DNA from: Pseudomonadota bacterium
GTDB lineage: Bacteria; Pseudomonadota; Gammaproteobacteria; Xanthomonadales; Xanthomonadaceae
Direction: 5' to 3'
Length of the DNA: 7,422 nucleotides
Assembly (NCBI GenBank): GCA_023394655.1
Contig: JAEXAG010000053.1
Coordinates: 1 to 7,422, forward strand
Made by a program: the position numbers and the translations under genes. This document shows positions 5,297 through 7,422 of the stretch, piece by piece. The notes under the pieces are model-generated. The model made no database searches and was not told where the DNA came from. It saw only the letters and a program-made list of their open reading frames with translations. The first letter of the stretch is position 1; every line of letters begins with the position of its first letter.

Positions 5297-5320
5297 TCGC
5301 CCCGGCGTTCGGGCGGCGAT
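5296..5320 (+). other. Hairpin after the microprotein gene
   Basis: ATCGCC (5296-5301) pairs with GGCGAT (5315-5320); two further C-G pairs can form past a bulged C. It starts at the last base of the TAA stop codon. No T-run follows, so it is a weak candidate terminator between the microprotein gene and the MidA-like gene. Confidence 0.3.
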
Positions 5321-5329
5321 GGGCACGGG

Positions 5330-5335
5330 TATGCT
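5330..5335 (+). promoter_or_regulatory. Candidate -10 of the MidA-like gene
   Basis: TATGCT matches four of six bases of TATAAT, including the key TA...T positions. Transcription would start near 5342, giving a leader of about 24 bases with no Shine-Dalgarno sequence. No good -35 is present. Confidence 0.35.
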
Positions 5336-5365
5336 GAGGGGCATGTCCGTGCCTGCCCGTTTCCG

Positions 5366-6553
5366 ATGAATTCGCTTCCGCCCCCGAGCGCCGATGCCCG
5401 CGCCCACAGCGACCGCCTGCGGGAGCTGATCCAAGCCGAAATCACCGCCGAAGGCGGGGCAATCCCGTTCCGGAGATTCATGGAACTGGCGCTGTACGCG
5501 CCGGGGCTCGGCTACTACAGTGCCGGCGCGACCAAGTTCGGTACGGCTGGCGATTTCGTCACCGCGCCGGAGCTGGGGCCGCTGTTCGCGGCCTGCGTGG
5601 CCGATGCGCTGGCACCGGTGCTGGCCCAGGTCGGGCCGCAGGCGCAGTTCCTCGAGATCGGCGGCGGCAGCGGCGCCTTCGCCGAAACCGCGCTGAAGCG
5701 ATTCATGGCGCTCGATGCCCTGCCCGCGCGCTACGCCATCCTCGAGCCCAGCGCCGACCTGCGCGAACGCCAGCGCGAGCGGCTGTCCCGGCATCTCGCC
5801 CCGCCGCTGTTCGAGCTGCTGGAATGGCTGGACGGGCCGATCGACGACGAATGGGAAGGCGCGGTCTTCGCCAACGAAGTCATCGATGCCCTGCCGACTT
5901 CGCGTTTCGTCGTCGCCGGCGCGGGGGAGTTGCGCGAGGAATACGTCGCCAGCCGTGCGGATGGCGGCTTCTTCATCGTCGAGCGCCCGGCCGACGCCTT
6001 GCTCGCCGCCACCGTGCGCCACGTGGAATCGGCGCTCGAAGCCCCGTTCGCCACGGGCTATCGCTCCGAGCTGCTGCCGCAGCTGCCGTACTGGATCCAG
6101 GCGGTGATCGGCCGGATGCGGCGCGGCGCCCTGCTGTTCTGCGATTACGGCTATCCGCGCGGCGAGTTCTACGCCCCCGGTCGGCCCGAAGGCACGCTGC
6201 GCGCGTTCCGCCAGCACCATGTCGTCGCCGACGTGCTGGACCTGCCGGGCCTGCAGGACATCACCGCGTCGGTGGATTTCACCGCGCTCGCCGAAGCCGG
6301 CACCGGCGCCGGTTTCGATCTCGCCGGCTACGCCACCCAGGCCGGCTTCCTGATCGGCAACGGGCTGGACGCCCGCCTGGCCGAAGCCGAGGCCCACGCC
6401 CGCGACGAGGCCACGCGCCTGCGACTGCGGCAGGAAACCAAGCAGTTGACCCTGCCCGAGGCCATGGGCGAGCGCTTCCAGTTCATGGGCTTCGAGTACG
6501 GCGTCGAGCTGGGCCACGCCTTCCTTCTCGGCGAGATGAGCTGGCGGCTCTGA
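5366..6553 (+). CDS. SAM-dependent methyltransferase, MidA/NDUFAF7 family
   Basis: The 395-residue product belongs to the family of mitochondrial MidA/NDUFAF7, which methylates an arginine of complex I subunit NDUFS2 during assembly; bacterial members are assumed to be protein methyltransferases, but their substrate is not established. Family marks in order: PFRRFMELALYAPGLGYYSAG (34-54), GTAGDFVTAPELGPLFA (59-75), the SAM-binding FLEIGGGSGAFA (95-106), YAILEPS (123-129), the family motif FANEVIDALPTSRF (168-181), LFCDYGYPRGEFY (257-269), GTLRAFRQHH (276-285) and DITASVDFTAL (298-308). The length is typical. The ATG has no Shine-Dalgarno sequence, but the region upstream does not look coding and the hydrophilic N-terminal 20 residues are plausible. 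It lies between two small membrane protein genes; no complex I genes are visible. Confidence 0.94.
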   Translation: MNSLPPPSADARAHSDRLRELIQAEITAEGGAIPFRRFMELALYAPGLGYYSAGATKFGTAGDFVTAPELGPLFAACVADALAPVLAQVGPQAQFLEIGGGSGAFAETALKRFMALDALPARYAILEPSADLRERQRERLSRHLAPPLFELLEWLDGPIDDEWEGAVFANEVIDALPTSRFVVAGAGELREEYVASRADGGFFIVERPADALLAATVRHVESALEAPFATGYRSELLPQLPYWIQAVIGRMRRGALLFCDYGYPRGEFYAPGRPEGTLRAFRQHHVVADVLDLPGLQDITASVDFTALAEAGTGAGFDLAGYATQAGFLIGNGLDARLAEAEAHARDEATRLRLRQETKQLTLPEAMGERFQFMGFEYGVELGHAFLLGEMSWRL

Positions 6554-6589
6554 CCCGGCGCGGTTTCCCCTTGTTTCCATTCGTCCGGT

Positions 6590-6599
6590 AACGGCCGTT
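6590..6599. repeat. 10-bp palindrome upstream of the VanZ-family gene
   Basis: AACGGCCGTT is perfectly self-complementary and lies 26 bases before the VanZ-family ATG, in the 72-base gap after the MidA-like gene. No clear -10/-35 pair is seen in that gap. It may be an operator half or chance. Confidence 0.2.
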
Positions 6600-6625
6600 C
6601 AATTTCCCGCAGGCATCATTCACGG

Positions 6626-7039
6626 ATGAATACGACCTACCGAGCCGGCCGCTCACTCAAGCCCTTCCGTCGCCCGTGGCTGTGGACCACGCTGTGGATG
6701 CTGGCGATCGGCGGCGTGGTGGCGCTTTCCCTGCTGCCACCGAAGGACTTGCCGGACCTTCCGATCGGCAACGACAAGGTCAGCCACTTCCTCGCCTATT
6801 TCGCGCTGATGGCCGGCGCGGTGCAGCTGTTCGCCCGGCGGGCCTCGTGGTGGCTGGTGGCGCTGCTGCTGGTGCTGTTCGGCATCGCGATGGAGCAGCT
6901 GCAAGGCGGCATGAAGCTGGGCCGCCAGCTGGACACGCTGGACGTGCTGGCGAATGCGCTCGGCGTGCTCGCCGGCCTGGCGACCGCCATCACCCCGCTG
7001 CGCGATCTGCTGCTGCGGATCGATGGCGGGCGCGGCTGA
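6626..7039 (+). CDS. VanZ-family membrane protein
   Basis: The 137-residue product shows the VanZ-like pattern: a first membrane helix ending in LSLLPP (34-39), then NDKVSHFLAYFALM (49-62) with the conserved D-K..H motif, a membrane helix SWWLVALLLVLFGIAMEQLQ (74-93) carrying the conserved G..ME.LQ, and RQLDTLDVLANALGVLAG (100-117) with the conserved R..D..D..AN..G. About four membrane segments are expected, near 20-38, 53-70, 74-91 and 105-122. VanZ of glycopeptide-resistance transposons gives low-level teicoplanin resistance, but the broad family has no agreed function, and nothing here suggests a resistance gene. The start has no clear ribosome-binding site. The stop lies three bases from the stop of the convergent MAPEG gene. 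Confidence 0.9.
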   Translation: MNTTYRAGRSLKPFRRPWLWTTLWMLAIGGVVALSLLPPKDLPDLPIGNDKVSHFLAYFALMAGAVQLFARRASWWLVALLLVLFGIAMEQLQGGMKLGRQLDTLDVLANALGVLAGLATAITPLRDLLLRIDGGRG

Positions 7040-7042
7040 TCC

Positions 7043-7422
7043 TCAGGCCACGCGCAGGATCGCCATCCCCATCAGCGCCAGCACGCACAGCAGCCCGGCG
7101 AACCAGACGAGGCTGCGCATCGAGGCCTGGTTGCCGACGTAGAAGAGGCCGTGCAGCACGCGGAACACCACGAAGGCCGCCGCCAGCCAGCCGATCCGCT
7201 GCGGATCGACGCCGGCCGCCTGCGCCATCAGCACGGCCGCGGCGAATGCCGGGAAAGCCTCGAACGCATTCTTCTGCGCGGCATCGGCACGGCGCGATTT
7301 CGGCGTGGCTTCCTTTTCGAGCCACAGGCGCGGCTCATGGTTGTCCAGCCGGCCACCGGCGGATTGCTTGGCCACCACCGTCCAGACATAGGGCAGCAGG
7401 GCGGCGACGAGGAGACAGGCAT
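7043..7422 (-). CDS. MAPEG-family membrane protein (N-terminus beyond the right edge)
   Basis: The frame is open to the window edge and no start codon in frame fits the family, so the gene begins a few codons outside; 125 residues are visible of an expected 130 or so. Reading from the edge: ACLLVAALLPYVWTVVAKQS (first membrane helix), RLDNHEPRLWLEK, then NAFEAFPAFAAAVLMAQAAG, IGWLAAAFVVFRVLHGLFYV, and MRSLVWFAGLLCVLALMGMA, giving four membrane helices as expected. The N-E-(A)-F-P and R-(x)-(x)-(x)-(x)-(x)-Y patterns are typical. Eukaryotic MAPEG proteins handle eicosanoids and glutathione; the bacterial role of this subgroup is not known. A GTG at 7378 could give a shorter protein but would remove the first helix, so it is rejected. 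It converges on the VanZ-family gene. Confidence 0.9.
   Translation of the reverse strand, partial: ACLLVAALLPYVWTVVAKQSAGGRLDNHEPRLWLEKEATPKSRRADAAQKNAFEAFPAFAAAVLMAQAAGVDPQRIGWLAAAFVVFRVLHGLFYVGNQASMRSLVWFAGLLCVLALMGMAILRVA

Noticed and set aside
4291..5337. A 348-residue plus-strand frame opposite the pteridine reductase.
   Set aside because: Antisense shadow rich in R, H and Q; it also overruns the microprotein, which has its own strong ribosome-binding site in another frame.
5060..6580. A 506-residue minus-strand frame opposite the MidA-like gene.
   Set aside because: Low-complexity composition without domains; the sense strand encodes a clear methyltransferase.
6626..7039. Glycopeptide resistance determinant (VanZ).
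   Set aside because: Only the broad VanZ-like fold is present; there are no van genes, no transposon and a housekeeping context.
1..7422. Mobile element, defence island or CRISPR.
   Set aside because: No transposase, integrase, nuclease, toxin pair, direct-repeat array or tRNA attachment site was seen; composition looks even and all large genes are conserved chromosomal families.

Overview
The window is a dense, GC-rich stretch of ordinary bacterial chromosome. The rpsU/tsaD divergent arrangement, the folB neighbourhood, the protein sequences and the high-GC codon use suggest a gammaproteobacterium of the Xanthomonadaceae type (Lysobacter/Luteimonas/Thermomonas/Xanthomonas relatives). This placement is an inference from gene content, not from a database search. 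I see no tRNA, rRNA, CRISPR array, insertion sequence, phage gene or attachment site.

Left part (1-700, minus strand): the front of the macromolecular-synthesis locus. rpsU (ribosomal protein bS21) is followed by a GatB/YqeY-domain gene that runs off the left edge. Two hairpins lie between them, one with a T-run typical of an intrinsic terminator. rpsU diverges from tsaD, and the short region between them holds a symmetric -10 element (TATGATA) usable in both directions plus a 15-bp perfect dyad.

Centre (696-4272, plus strand): tsaD (tRNA t6A synthesis), then a tightly packed run of a YbdG-type mechanosensitive channel, folB (dihydroneopterin aldolase), an unrecognised 152-residue protein with one membrane segment, and a short FolK/HPPK-like protein. 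From the channel gene onward the spacings are 1 nt, a 4-nt ATGA overlap and 1 nt, so these four look translationally coupled. The FolK-like protein keeps the N-terminal and metal-binding motifs of HPPK but lacks its usual C-terminal part.

Right part: a minus-strand pteridine reductase of the short-chain dehydrogenase family converges on the folB run, so three pterin-related genes lie together. It diverges from a 46-residue membrane microprotein, which has the only strong Shine-Dalgarno sequence in the window. Then come a MidA-family SAM-dependent methyltransferase (relative of the mitochondrial complex I assembly factor NDUFAF7), a VanZ-family membrane protein, and, convergent with it, a MAPEG-family membrane protein cut by the right edge.

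No dramatic new system is evident. The points most worth a second look are the C-terminally reduced FolK paralogue, the unknown membrane-anchored protein locked between folB and that paralogue, the rpsU-tsaD regulatory region, and an AT-rich dyad between the pteridine reductase and the microprotein.
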